This document shows positions 28,901-39,187 of a stretch of DNA of 47,314 bases, piece after piece; positions within the stretch are counted from its first letter, which is position 1, and the number at the start of each line of letters is the position of its first letter. Location of the stretch: NCBI GenBank assembly GCA_030180075.1, contig JASNJN010000043.1:1-47314 (forward strand), read 5' to 3'. Position numbers and translations under genes: made by a program. The notes under the pieces were generated by a model, which worked only from the letters and a program-made list of their open reading frames with translations, was not told the origin of the DNA and did not search any database. The DNA is from Mikrocytos mackini (Eukaryota; Endomyxa; Ascetosporea; Mikrocytida; Mikrocytiidae).

Positions 28901-31131
28901 ATATATACTCTCGAGTAAGTTGCTGTGGCAATCTAGTGGTTGCATCATCTGTTGTTGGCTCACAGAGTGTATTCGCCAATAAAATAGTTTCGTTCTTTTA
29001 ACCTCAAACTTACTTGAAGTTATATTTAGAATTTTAAGCTATAATTCTGGTTTAAAACATTCTTCCTATCAAAAAACCTCCCCTTTTCCCTAAACCCAAA
29101 TATATTACCCATAGCCTCCATGGTTTATTAATATTGTGGATTTCTATAGAGGGTGTTTGGTTTGTTTTCTTTAACCATAGTCATTTACATGTTGTTGTTC
29201 GAACAGCGTTTACTATCATCGAAGAAGCACTGATTTAAGGGGAAATGTTGAGAATACCAAACTTTTGTCTGTGTTGATTAAGAATCTTTTGAAGAATACA
29301 GTCTCGTACTTAGAAGTCTCTCCGTACTACGCAAGGGTTTATTGTCGAAAATATATGTACCTTGGCATTCAATTTATGTGACCGAATACAGTTTATCTAT
29401 AAGTTCTTTTTCTTTTAGTTAATAATAAACTTCTCTTTGTTGTATATCATTACTTTCTGTGTATGCTTTTCCAATTAGTGTGCAATTGAAATAAAGGAAT
29501 ATTTTGATTAATCCTCGACCGTGAGTATTGGCATGTGAAATGTTCGCCTGCCCTAATGAATGGCTTTATAAATAACTGGTTAGTTGTTTTTATTTTGTTC
29601 AGTTGATGGTTGGGGTTTAGGTTTGGCTGTGAACGATTTCCCCAAAGAATACGAAATCTGTGGCTTGTTTCTATGTGTTTGGGAATTAGCCCAAAAGTCG
29701 GCCTTTTTCATTTACTAAAGAGCTTACTTCTGCTCCCGACCTCATCTTACTGGAAAGGATGATGATTATTAAGTAACCTTCATTTATCTGATGTTTAATC
29801 TTGATATATTTAATAAGGTTTACTAAGTTGCCTGACAATTGTCGAAATGGTCTCGTTCTTTAACTAATTTCCAATTGTTGTAGAGACTATGAATGGTTGG
29901 GTTCGCTTTAGAGAAAATGTTAATTTAGTTTAATGGAAATTTAATATGACTTTGTAGAATAATATTTGTTGTAGTAATTGTTAAAGAAAACGGCTAGTCC
30001 TTTGTATTTGTCATTAGTATATAAAGTGATATACAAGAAGAGTTTTTCAATCACTTTATTAGTTTCTTCAATAAATGTTCAAAGTACTACTTCTACGACA
30101 ATACAAAGCTCGGCAAATTTAGTTGCACATGATCAACATCATATAAAGTAGATTTTAGTTTGGTTCCTACATCTATGGAACAATTCCATTTAGACTGTGA
30201 CTTTTATAAGACCCTCGCTCTGTATAATTACCATGATAGGAAGTAACGTAAAGAAGCTTTTCTTTGTGAAAGAACCGGGCCGATTAGTATTGGGAAACAT
30301 AACTCATCCATAGTTATGCGTTGTAAAACTCTTGTTTATAGTTTCAAGTTCCATCTAACTCTGTAGATGAAGATATTTTAGAAACGATTTTAAATTTTAT
30401 TTTTATGATACATACTGACAGCACCACAACGACTAATTAAATGCTTTTTAGCCACATACTTTAAGATGAACAAGTTCCAATCCACATTACCCTTGTTAAT
30501 CGATTACGCGCTTTCCATTTAAACCAATTTAAAAGATACGATTACAAAAAGCTAACATACTTATTCTAAATGCCATATACTTACAGTATAGTGTTAAATC
30601 TTAGATTACCACGATATTTATCAACTTTAATGACAATACGACCCAATTAAAGAGTATTATAGGAAAGGAAATGAAATAGACACCACGTGTGTCTGCTCAT
30701 TAAATATCCCATTTTATTATGGATATTTCAACCGTGATATAGCTTATGCGACACATTCAAATATTTTCATGCTCAAATTATTAATTGAAAGATTCTGATT
30801 TAAATAATAGTATACCATTGATTGGTACAATATGAAGTGTGAATGTACGTATAAAGAAACTGAGATGGGATTAATACAATACAAGAAAATTCCATTTATT
30901 GATTATTTATATGGTTTGTATTTGTAAGAAATTTAAGGAAACCATAGGTAATTTCCCAACTAAGAACATTTCAAACAAACAATTATTCATATAAAAACCG
31001 ATAAACCAGAAACAATATTGTTGTAGATGAACAATAACCCTTAAACAGATTTTAAAGATAAACAAAAATGTTATTAATATATTCAGAATTAATTAGATTA
31101 GATTAGATTAACGTATTAGCATCTTACGAAA
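25952..31131. other. 5.2-kb non-coding interior of MULE-A
   Basis: Very AT-rich and without an open frame above 70 codons. I saw no recognisable gene, tRNA or nested element. A short ATTAG run lies near 31092-31110. This is by far the largest gene-free stretch in the window; it may be decayed cargo or unannotated repeats. Confidence 0.5.
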
Positions 31132-32031
31132 TTATTTAAAGTAGCTGCGCTGTGTCTTTTGTTTCTTCAACATTCCATTGTCAATTTCCATTTCTTCTTC
31201 TGTATATTCCGAACCATGACAACTTATAAAATTTTTAAGTAGTTCGATTTCCTCTTTAACTCTTTTTAATTCCAATAGATCGGTACATTCGATTATTAGA
31301 TTACTCAATTCCTTTATATCCTTTATTATCCCGCTTTTAACCTTGTTAATATTCTCCTCATTCCTCAAAGTACACTCAGATTTAGCGTTAAGTGCTTGGA
31401 ATTGTTTAAATGGCTCTGATGCCTTCCCAACATCCTTTTGCATTTCTTCTAAATCTTGAAAGTGGCAATTAGGTATTGTGTCAATTTCTTCTGTCTGTTC
31501 AACATTACCACCTGGTAATTGCACATCATTATGAACTTCAACTTGTTCGCCTGCTTCTGTATTTCTACAAATAACTTCCGTGTGTTTCAATATCTCATTG
31601 TTAGCCTCCCTATTTCTCTCAATCTTGTGAACGGCATGAACGTGTTTACAATACTCTTTTCTCGAACTAAATGATATACACGAACAAACGTAACGATACG
31701 GGCAGATTTTGCATTGATAACAGAAAAATAAACAATTGATGTTGCAGTTGCTACAGGATCCCATCTGTATGACATGCTTTTTGTATTGGTATAGTTTAAA
31801 TTGGTCATCATATTTAAAAAGAGATAAATTCAACAACTCAGACAGTCTATGCTTCTTATGTGCAATTCTGCACCTATACCCCTTGTACTGTAGTTGGTTG
31901 GAAACTTCTTGTCGTAATTCAGAAACTCTCTTATGTTGTTCGAACATTAATAAAGAATTGTATAGGGAATCCAGCCTATTGCGAGATTTGTAGCACAGAT
32001 AGTTTCTTTTTAATATATAATAAGTAAACAT
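31132..32031 (-). pseudogene. C-terminal part of MULE-A transposase, displaced
   Basis: A 299-aa open frame. Its start (LKRNYLCYKSRNRLDSLYNSL) repeats the last part of the upstream transposase reading, because a 63-bp direct repeat was created there. It then continues as a MULE tail. A SWIM-type zinc-binding region has many cysteines (CSNCNINCLFFCYQCKICPY, then CSC...CKHVHAVH, residues ~92-132). A charged coiled-coil tail with glutamate- and lysine-rich helices follows. The frame equals that of the 5' part (offset 354 bp, divisible by 3). The ATG at 32031 lies in the inserted DNA, so it is probably not a natural start. Confidence 0.6.
31951..32013 (+). repeat. 63-bp direct repeat, copy 1
   Basis: Identical or nearly so to 32305-32367. 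It starts TAAAGAATTG and ends CTTTTTAA. The pair flanks a 291-bp insertion in the transposase gene. Confidence 0.8.
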
Positions 32032-32304
32032 GTATATTTACTTGACATGTAGATCTCAAGCTCATAAACAGCAAGGTGGTCTCGGTTTTCAATTTATTTT
32101 GGTCGGGTTCCATAAATTTCTGAGAAGCGACGGTTATTTAAAGCTGAAAATAAGGCGAAAATCAAAATGAAGATTATTTTTGAAAATTTTCAAAAAGTGG
32201 ATAGAAGGTCAGCATTAAGAACAGCTAAAAATCAACATAAGTCATTTTGAGCTGATTTAGACCCTTTCGTTTGCAAAAGTGATTTCCTCTAAAATATGTA
32301 ATTT
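32014..32304. mobile_element. 291-bp insertion between 63-bp direct repeats
   Basis: This DNA interrupts the transposase coding sequence and brings stop codons on the minus strand. It has no clear terminal repeats. A small palindrome with AAGTAAA/TTTACTT arms lies at its left end (about 32020-32041). It could be a small transposon with an unusually long target duplication, or a duplication with later replacement. Confidence 0.4.
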
Positions 32305-32367
32305 TAAAGAATTGTATAGGGAATCCAGCCTATTGCGAGATTTGTAGCACAGATAGTTTCTTTTTAA
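32305..32367 (+). repeat. 63-bp direct repeat, copy 2
   Basis: Partner of 31951-32013. On the minus strand it encodes the same transposase residues (YLCYKSRNRLDSL). Confidence 0.8.
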
Positions 32368-33843
32368 CTCACCGAAGTAAGCCTCAAGAAACATGTTTGT
32401 GTTTACAAGGCTGTCTATTCTCCCTACCAAGTTCCATCTTTCTGAAACTTTAGAGTACTGCTTCTTAAAGTAGTCTGCAAAGTCTTTGTTATTTCTGTTA
32501 CAAAACCGCTCAAATAAGCCAAGCTTGCGGTCAAATTCTTCTTTAGTGTTGATCTTTGTAAGTTGTTCGAAGCGCTGTTCAATTTAAAATTTTAAATCTT
32601 TATTTTGGATTTTGCTTGATATTTGTTTGCGGACCGCTTTTTTTACATGCCAGAGGCAGTAAATCCATTTGGGCGATTTTACAAATATCTTACACCAGGA
32701 TTTGTGGAAAATAGGAGACATACCAGACATGAAATAAGCTGCGCTTATTTCACGATCTAATGAATCCCTATATTTAGAAAGTACATAAGAACATGTATTT
32801 TCTGTTTCTGAGTCAGTAACTTTATAAAGAATAGGGCAAAATGATTGTGATCGATTAAGATACCCAAAGACAATGAGTGAAAACCCGTACAGATTTGTGC
32901 CATATGTAGCATCAGCAAGTATAGTAATATCCTTATCTATCTTGGATACATCAAAAGAAGGTGCTGAAAAAGAAAAAATAAATGGCTTTTTGTTGTGTTT
33001 CTTCTTTGATTCGTCTTTTGTTGGGACTTGTAAAAGTGTAAAATTTTTAATTTTTGTTTTGTTTTTATTGCTCTTTTGATTGATTAATTCAATGTTCTTC
33101 TTCAAGCTGACTATATCCTTAATGCCAAAACGTTTTGGGTCTGCATATCGGTATCTCAGATATCTCAAGTAGTCTAAAGTAATCATGTCGGTTTTCCCCA
33201 GAATGTTGTCTCCTACATTTTCAGTCAGGTCTCTGTATATAGTTTTTATATCAATTTTTTTTCTAATTTTTTTAATTAACATTTGTTTGGTTTTATTTGG
33301 GACTTTTACCTTATCAAACATTGTAGCATGATTATGAAACGCACAAAAGATAATTCTACTTCTATTGTTCTTGAATTGAATAGATTTTACGAAAGATATA
33401 CATTCGTTCTCTTCATCGCTGTGGGTACATCGAAAATATGAAACTAATGATGATCCACTGTTTTTATCGCCTGTAATTTTTTTAAATGTAGATGTTTCCG
33501 TGCGTGTTAAGAGTTGGCGATAGATGAGCATTTCTTGAACCGAATCAAAGTTAATAGTCTGCTCAAGTTGAGAATGATGATGTACGATTTTGAGATGTTT
33601 AAGTAAATCTGTCTTATTATTGTATTGTTTATCACATAGATTACATGAAAACCCGAACCTATTGCTGCTTGGAGTTTGAGTATGTTTAACCTTCTGTTGA
33701 ACCAAGCTTTTCGGGGGAGTAAGAGAATTCCTAAATGATGGAGAAGTCGGAAGTTTGCTTTCAGACGAACAATGTATTCGCGTATGGTGAATGTTCAGCC
33801 CTTTTAGAGACGTGAATGTCTTTGGACAAGCATCACACAACAT
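32305..33843 (-). pseudogene. MULE-A transposase with N-terminal C2H2 fingers, main part
   Basis: It reads from the ATG at 33843. Two C2H2 zinc fingers (CDACPKTFTSLKGLNIHHTRIH; CNLCDKQYNNKTDLLKHLKIVHH) occupy residues ~3-90. A FAR1/FLYWCH-like region follows (FRCTHSDEENEC...FHNH, ~145-190). The MULE domain comes next, with ADATYGTNLYGF (first Asp, ~residue 310) and then ICL-type CLWHVKKAV (~395-405). At the expected second catalytic Asp the sequence reads FMSGMSP, that is Gly for Asp. The first open stretch ends at a TAA (32584-32586). The same frame stays open and still resembles the transposase (IEQRFEQLTKINTKEEF..., then RWNLVGRIDSLVNTNMFLEAYFGELKRN). The element is therefore coding-dead unless the TAA is an error. 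Confidence 0.75.
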
Positions 33844-34010
33844 TTAAAATTTGAAAATATAAAAAACAACCAAATTTTGAAAATGGTATTTATAAACATA
33901 TTTAACTAGACAAATGTATCAATATAATACATTACATAATAATTAAGTTAAAATTTAAAATTTAAAACAAAAAAATGTCAATTATAAATTCCTATTTTGT
34001 TTGAAAAGTT
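33841..34010 (-). repeat. MULE-A right terminal inverted repeat with transposase promoter
   Basis: 170 bp. Its last three bases on the minus strand are the transposase ATG (33843-33841), directly preceded by TTTTCAAATTTTAA. The terminal repeat therefore doubles as promoter and start codon. Confidence 0.8.
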
Positions 34011-35653
34011 CAAAAAATTCGGAAAATGAATACCAGAAATTCGATTTTGGCGAATATTCGTAGTTTTTCAAAACGAATATTCTTATGTCCAATCTCTAGA
34101 TAAAATTTAGTTTATCTTTTTTAAAAATTTATTATGTTTTAAAATATTTGAATCTGCAATATATTTATGATTTTAAAATAATAATTGCAATTGTTCATAT
34201 AAAATCATTATACTTAATTATCAAATAATCTTCAATATTTTCTTTTTTAAAGTTTCTGTATTTTGCCAACAATTTCCCTTAAATTGAAAAACTTCTGTTG
34301 ACCGAAATTCACGTAAGTTGTGTGTTATGCAACAATGAATAAATGCAAGAAGAAATGTGAGAATCTGTCATGGCAACAATTTTAACAAGATCATTTTGTC
34401 TTATTCTTTTCATAATATAAGCTTTATTCCACGATGGTCTTCATTCAAATTTATCTGTAAAATGTCTTTGTATTAGAGTTTCCCCTCGGCTCGAGGCGAG
34501 TACTCGCTCCGAGTTGAGACCAAAACGCAACTCGAATTCGACTCAAATTCTAGGTCGAGCTAAGTAGGGAAAATATTTTATAGAAACTTGTAGATTTACT
34601 ACCAAAACGTAGCAATTAGTTAGACATAAAATTTTTTTAGTTTTAAAAAGCGATAAAAATGTAATTTTAGATGGTATTTTGGCAAAACTTTAAGATTTGA
34701 CGAATTTGAGAACTTATATTTGGCGATTAATTTATTTATTATCCTGTTTTTCTTGCTATTTTATTATTTTATTTTTATAATAACTCGCTTGAATACTCGA
34801 CTCGGTCCAAAATCACGAACTCGAAACTCGAGTAATTGTACAACTCGGAACTCGTAGAACTATACATATATATCATTTCTAATTTATATACTTTGGATTG
34901 CCCTAGTCATAACTAGAACAGACAGAAAATATACCTTGGAAAACGAAAATGTACCTATTTAAAAGCTACCTCGTCCCCTTTAAGTTTTATTAAATATTTT
35001 GCATATAATTACCGAAATTTACCTATAAATTTTAAACTTCAATTTAAGCTTTTTTACATAAATCTATCTGAAGGGTATATCAACCAGTCTTTTGAATACT
35101 CGTTGAGTGGACAGATCAACCTTTATCCTTTTGTGTTTAATTTAATACACATCCCATGATACATGTTTTGTTCAATATTGAAGGAAGTATAGGATTCAAC
35201 TTAAATAGCCAGGTTTATGAATTTGATGATTGGAATTAAAACATCATAAAATGTTGAATTAATTATACATACTATGGCTATTTTAACTTATTGTCAGGAA
35301 TTTAAAAATAGCTACTGTATTATTTTAAACCTAATTTGAATATTTCAAAATATATTGTGAAACATCGAAAGAATACATTTAATCTTTTAATGCCAAAATA
35401 AGAGACAATAATATTTTAATGGAATTTTAAATAAATGAATTTTAAATCCTCTATTGATATATCGACGTTTTATTTGCGTTAAAACAATAACAATATATTT
35501 TTTATATAAATTAAATATTAATTTACACAGAACATAATCTATCGAGGAATAATAAATAACTACCGAGCTATTATATTTGTAATATCTATTTAAAAGGTAA
35601 GGGTATATATGTTAGACACGTCAAATTGTCTTGATTTTCTCACTATGAGTTGT
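34011..35653. other. Gene-free stretch between the two MULEs
   Basis: AT-rich with no coding frame recognised. It includes the CTCG-rich repeat at 34480-34862 and a CCTAGTCATAACTAG palindrome near 34902-34916 that recurs at about 40188 and 40422. Confidence 0.45.
34480..34862. repeat. CTCG/CGAG-rich repeat with two clustered ends
   Basis: Two clusters of ACTCG/CGAGT pentamers (34482-34565 and 34785-34860) flank an AT-rich middle. Pieces of each cluster are complementary (for example CGAGTACTCG on the left, CGAGTAATT and ACTCGGAACTCG on the right). This resembles the ends of a non-autonomous DNA transposon, but no exact terminal repeat or target duplication was found. Confidence 0.4.
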
Positions 35654-35663
35654 GTCAACTTTC
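35654..35663 (+). repeat. Target-site duplication, left
   Basis: GTCAACTTTC, repeated at 39108-39117 just outside MULE-B. Confidence 0.8.
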
Positions 35664-35921
35664 CATTATGTCTATTTTCACCCCAAAATTTAACTTTTTT
35701 AAAAATTTTCCCATTTTTTTGAGGTTACTTTTAACTTATACATGCACATTGTCAGATATCTGATGTTTGATTATGTTAGGTTTCTTTGGCTAATCATATG
35801 GGATAATTTTTTTGAAAACATAAAAAATCTTAACTTAGGGTCCCTTTGGTGTTATGAAAATTGGAATACATATATGGAGATTGTACTGAAGATAGCCGTT
35901 GCATTATACGAGTACATCAAT
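35664..35921 (+). repeat. MULE-B left terminal inverted repeat
   Basis: 258 bp, complementary to 38850-39107. A 60-codon open frame (MHIVRYLMFDY...) inside it is kept identically in the right copy except for one residue. Confidence 0.85.
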
Positions 35922-36042
35922 ACATCAATTTCAAATTTCAAATTTTAAATTTAGGATTTAGGATTTGTGGTCATATGTCTGACAATCCCGTGGCTTATAT
36001 TAATAGTATATACAACGCTGAGTTAGATAGAGGGACAAAAAC

Positions 36043-38031
36043 ATGTTAATTGAGAATTGCTTTCTTAACCATTCCTTTGACGAGTATATCAAACTTAAAA
36101 AAATTCTGGATTGCTACTACCAAATGTCTGAAGTCCATTTTAGGGTCAGCAATTCGGAATCAATGGCAAATTACCTTAAGCGAAATGATAAAGAAGGTGT
36201 TTATAATACAGAGAAAATAGACAAAATAAAATTTCATAGGTTAAATCTTGAATGCATACATGGAACCGAGACAGCGTCGTCAGCAATTATAAGAAACACG
36301 TCGACTAAAAAACAAAAATTGCCCCGCGTTCATTAGAATTAAGGGTGATATAAATTCTGGCCAGATCAAAGTTACAAAAATTTCGCGTAGGCATAAGGAT
36401 ATATGTGGGAAGGTTCTAACAAAGCCAAAAATTTGTAATTCTGATATTAATAAGATTCTTGATAGTTATAAAAATGGAGCTAAGATTTCGAGGTTAGTTT
36501 TCGATTTTTCTAATAAGTAAAAATTTCCATTCACGACGAAAGATTTACATAATATAATACAGAGACATAATGTCGACATAGACATAGATATGCTATAAAC
36601 TTTCTAAAATCTAAGGGTGATATAAAGTTATTGAAAGATAATTCGGATGTCACAAAGTGTTATTTATATCAGGACCAAGAAATGAAATCAGACTGGCTTA
36701 TATATGGTCAATTTCTGATCATGTATAGTACATTTAAACTAACTAACAAAAGTTGGTCGTTTTTCATATTAGTTGGTGTGGACAACAACAAGAAAACAAT
36801 AACGTTCGGATGGTTTCTTCTTGCAAATGAAACGTTTAATCTTTTAGAAAAAGCATTTTCTTGGTTCTTTGAATATAATGACCGTTCAGTTAATAAAAAA
36901 TATATAACTGATAAGGACTTTTCCGAAAGGAAAGTGCTGGGTATATTTTTGCAAACAAGCCAAAGACGCCTTTGTAGATTTCATGTTATGAAATTTTGGA
37001 AAGTATACATCTCTCAAGGCAGGTTTAACCTAAATCGCGAACACAAGAAATGGAACTTGGGTGTACTAAAGAAAGTTATCTATTGTCACACTGAAGCTAA
37101 GTATAATGAACTTATTCAAAGTTTGTCCCCACAAGTTAAAGAATATTATGATCGTAATTGGCATGGAATACGTCATGAATTTATCGCTAGCTTTAAAGGG
37201 AAAAGTATGACAATGAATATTCATACTAGAAACAACGCCGAGTCTTATTTTTCATCTTTGAAAAAATTATTTAAACTGAAGAACAATATAGGGGAATTTT
37301 TATTAGAGATTTCCGACTTTATCAAATACAAAAGAAATATTTTAAAGCGGGCCGCAATGTTAGAAGCTACAAAGATCAGGAAGTTTTACGAATCAACTAT
37401 GATAGATTTCATGCAAACTAAGCTCTCTGAGTTCGAATTTAAAATGTTATATAACTCATTAAAAAAGGCGAATAGAATAGTTGATTGTAATCAAATGCCG
37501 ATGAAACAATTAAACGAGTGTTGCTGGTTTCGATATACTTATCTCATCCCTTGTGAACATGTCATATATTACTGGAAATCTAACCAAACAATAAAACTTG
37601 AAAACTTTATTCACCCGAGATGGTTTCTGAGAGAAACGAACTTAAAAACCTATAGCACAGATGAACAGCCAAATATTAGCAGTGGAAGCCTATTTAAAGT
37701 TGTGACACAAAGGAGAACGCCCACGAACTTTAAGAAAAATATTAAGCAGAACAAATACCCTAAACTAGCTTCAAAACACATAGACACGAGAATATATAAT
37801 AAAACGTCATCAACAGAAATACTAAAAGAATCAGCTCGCTTTTTGAAGCTCAGGCGCCTAAGTGATAAATTGGCAAATAGATTATCGGAACACTCAGATC
37901 ATAGATTCAGTCTATATATCTTGGATAAAGTGATCGAAGATATTGAAGAAAAAGGAATATTTAGATTTAGCGAATTGTTTGGAATTAGTTATTCAAATAC
38001 AACAGAGAAAGATGGCATTAATAGCAAATAA
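36043..38031 (+). pseudogene. MULE-B transposase, broken
   Basis: The N-terminal part (36043-36336) aligns with the start of the MULE-C transposase (NCFLNHSFDEYIKL versus NAFYSFTGLARAIQL). A one-base frame change near 36326-36330 interrupts it. The next frame, CPAFIRIKGDINSGQI to about 36519, matches CPFTLVFECEGNKL, and stops follow. A long frame from about 36600 to 38031 (466 aa) then carries the MULE domain and tail. At the first catalytic Asp (DSTYN in MULE-C) it reads YSTFK. The second site TDKDFSER and the RFHVMKFW helix are intact. A SWIM-like CCWFRYTYLIPCEHV lies near residue 300 of that stretch. The element cannot make active transposase. Confidence 0.75.
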
Positions 38032-38115
38032 TTTATTTAAATAGGATTAATTTTTGTTTATATTTTATATTGTTTTATCAAATAAACCTTTGAATATTTG
38101 TTCCAAACTATTATA

Positions 38116-38165
38116 TTTCATTTCATTTCATTTCATTTCATTTCATTTCATTTCATTTCATTTCA
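38116..38165 (+). repeat. TTTCA microsatellite, ten uninterrupted units
   Basis: Ten perfect TTTCA units, continued to about 38193 by degenerate TTTAA/TTTCA units. It lies inside MULE-B just after the transposase. Confidence 0.9.
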
Positions 38166-38612
38166 TTTAATTTAATTTCATTTCATTTTATTCTATTTAT
38201 TTTATTTAAGTATAAATTTATAAATAATTACTCGATTGTGTTAATAACATTATCATGTATGTTTAAAGCTATCCTTATTAATCTTTTAATTTATCAAATT
38301 CGCCCGGAGTCACTCTATCGTGTGCTAGTTATAAATCAGTTCCAATACTGTTAAATCATCTATGTTTGTTCATTTCCACTTCTTCTGTTTAATTTATGAT
38401 GATTAATTTCCCTTTTAATTTTCTCTCTTTAACGATCACAGTGGGGACTCTTCATTCAACATTTCCTTATATAGATACAGCTCCATTTTACAATCGTTTT
38501 TGTTTTATATTCCCCGATTATATGCCAATTTTCAATTATCCTATTCTATGTTCTCACGCGTAATGCCTGAAATACAAAGAGTACTTGTACACGGTGGGAA
38601 CTTTTGCTATAT

Positions 38613-39029
38613 TTATGCCAAGGGATATTTGATGTTGGTCGGGACGTTTGAATATTCTTTGGGCGCCTTCCATCTCGCAATTGTTACGTCCTCCTCCATT
38701 TTTAAATAAATCGTTGTGTGATCGTTCTCGAGGTCTTCGATCCTGTTATCTCGGATTCCTTTATGTATTAAGTGTGAATTCCTTGGTAAGTTACTTTCAA
38801 GCTGTTTGTGATCTACCCAAAGGATCTCACGAATGCTTACAGTCTGGAAATTGATGTACTCGTATAATGCAACGGCTATCTTCAGTACAATCTCCATATA
38901 TGTATTCCAATTTGCATAACACCAAAGGGACCCTAAGTTAAGATTTTTTATGTTTTCAAAAAAATTATCCCATATGATTAGCCAAAGAAACCTAACATAA
39001 TCAAACATCAGATATCTGACAATGTGCAT
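38613..39029 (-). CDS. 138-aa ORF starting inside the MULE-B terminal repeat
   Basis: The first ~60 residues come from the terminal repeat and are tryptophan-, tyrosine- and isoleucine-rich. The remaining ~78 residues are unique, charged and coding-like (NFQTVSIREILWVDHKQLES..., ending IKYPLA). No family was recognised. It could be a second element protein, a captured gene fragment, or a chance open frame; the equivalent left-arm frame ends after 68 codons. Confidence 0.25.
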   Translation of the reverse strand: MHIVRYLMFDYVRFLWLIIWDNFFENIKNLNLGSLWCYANWNTYMEIVLKIAVALYEYINFQTVSIREILWVDHKQLESNLPRNSHLIHKGIRDNRIEDLENDHTTIYLKMEEDVTIARWKAPKEYSNVPTNIKYPLA

Positions 39030-39107
39030 GTATAAGTTAAAAGTAACCTCAAAAAAATGGGAAATTTTTTAAAAAAGTTAAATTTTGAGGTGAAAACAGA
39101 CATAATG
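38850..39107 (-). repeat. MULE-B right terminal inverted repeat
   Basis: 258 bp, complementary to 35664-35921. Confidence 0.85.
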
Positions 39108-39117
39108 GTCAACTTTC
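39108..39117 (+). repeat. Target-site duplication, right
   Basis: GTCAACTTTC, partner of 35654-35663. Confidence 0.8.
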
Positions 39118-39187
39118 ATTATCTACTTAAAAATTACTTTTCAAAATATTTTTGACAAAATATACATTTATATACTTGTGAGTAACG

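Larger units (their letters stand above)
25782..34010 (-). mobile_element. 8.2-kb Mutator-like element (MULE-A)
   Basis: It is bounded by 170-bp terminal inverted repeats with only a few differences. Both outer ends begin AACTTTTCAAACAAAATAGG when read inwards. The transposase gene starts at the inner edge of the right repeat and reads left. The remaining 5.2 kb is non-coding. No matching target duplication was found (left flank CGGACATGT, right flank CAAAAAATT), so one end may have been rearranged, or the two repeats may belong to different insertions. Confidence 0.6.
35664..39107 (+). mobile_element. Complete-ended MULE-B, 3.44 kb
   Basis: 258-bp terminal inverted repeats (35664-35921 and 38850-39107) are nearly identical over their inner part. 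Both ends read CATTATGTCT inwards. They are flanked by a perfect 10-bp target duplication GTCAACTTTC (35654-35663 and 39108-39117). The interior holds a broken transposase reading rightwards. MULEs characteristically make 8-11-bp duplications and have long TIRs, so the assignment is strong. Confidence 0.85.

Noticed and set aside
31090-31112. Telomere-like ATTAG repeats
   Set aside because: Only three to four units in AT-rich DNA, and ATTAG lacks the G-run of known telomere repeats.
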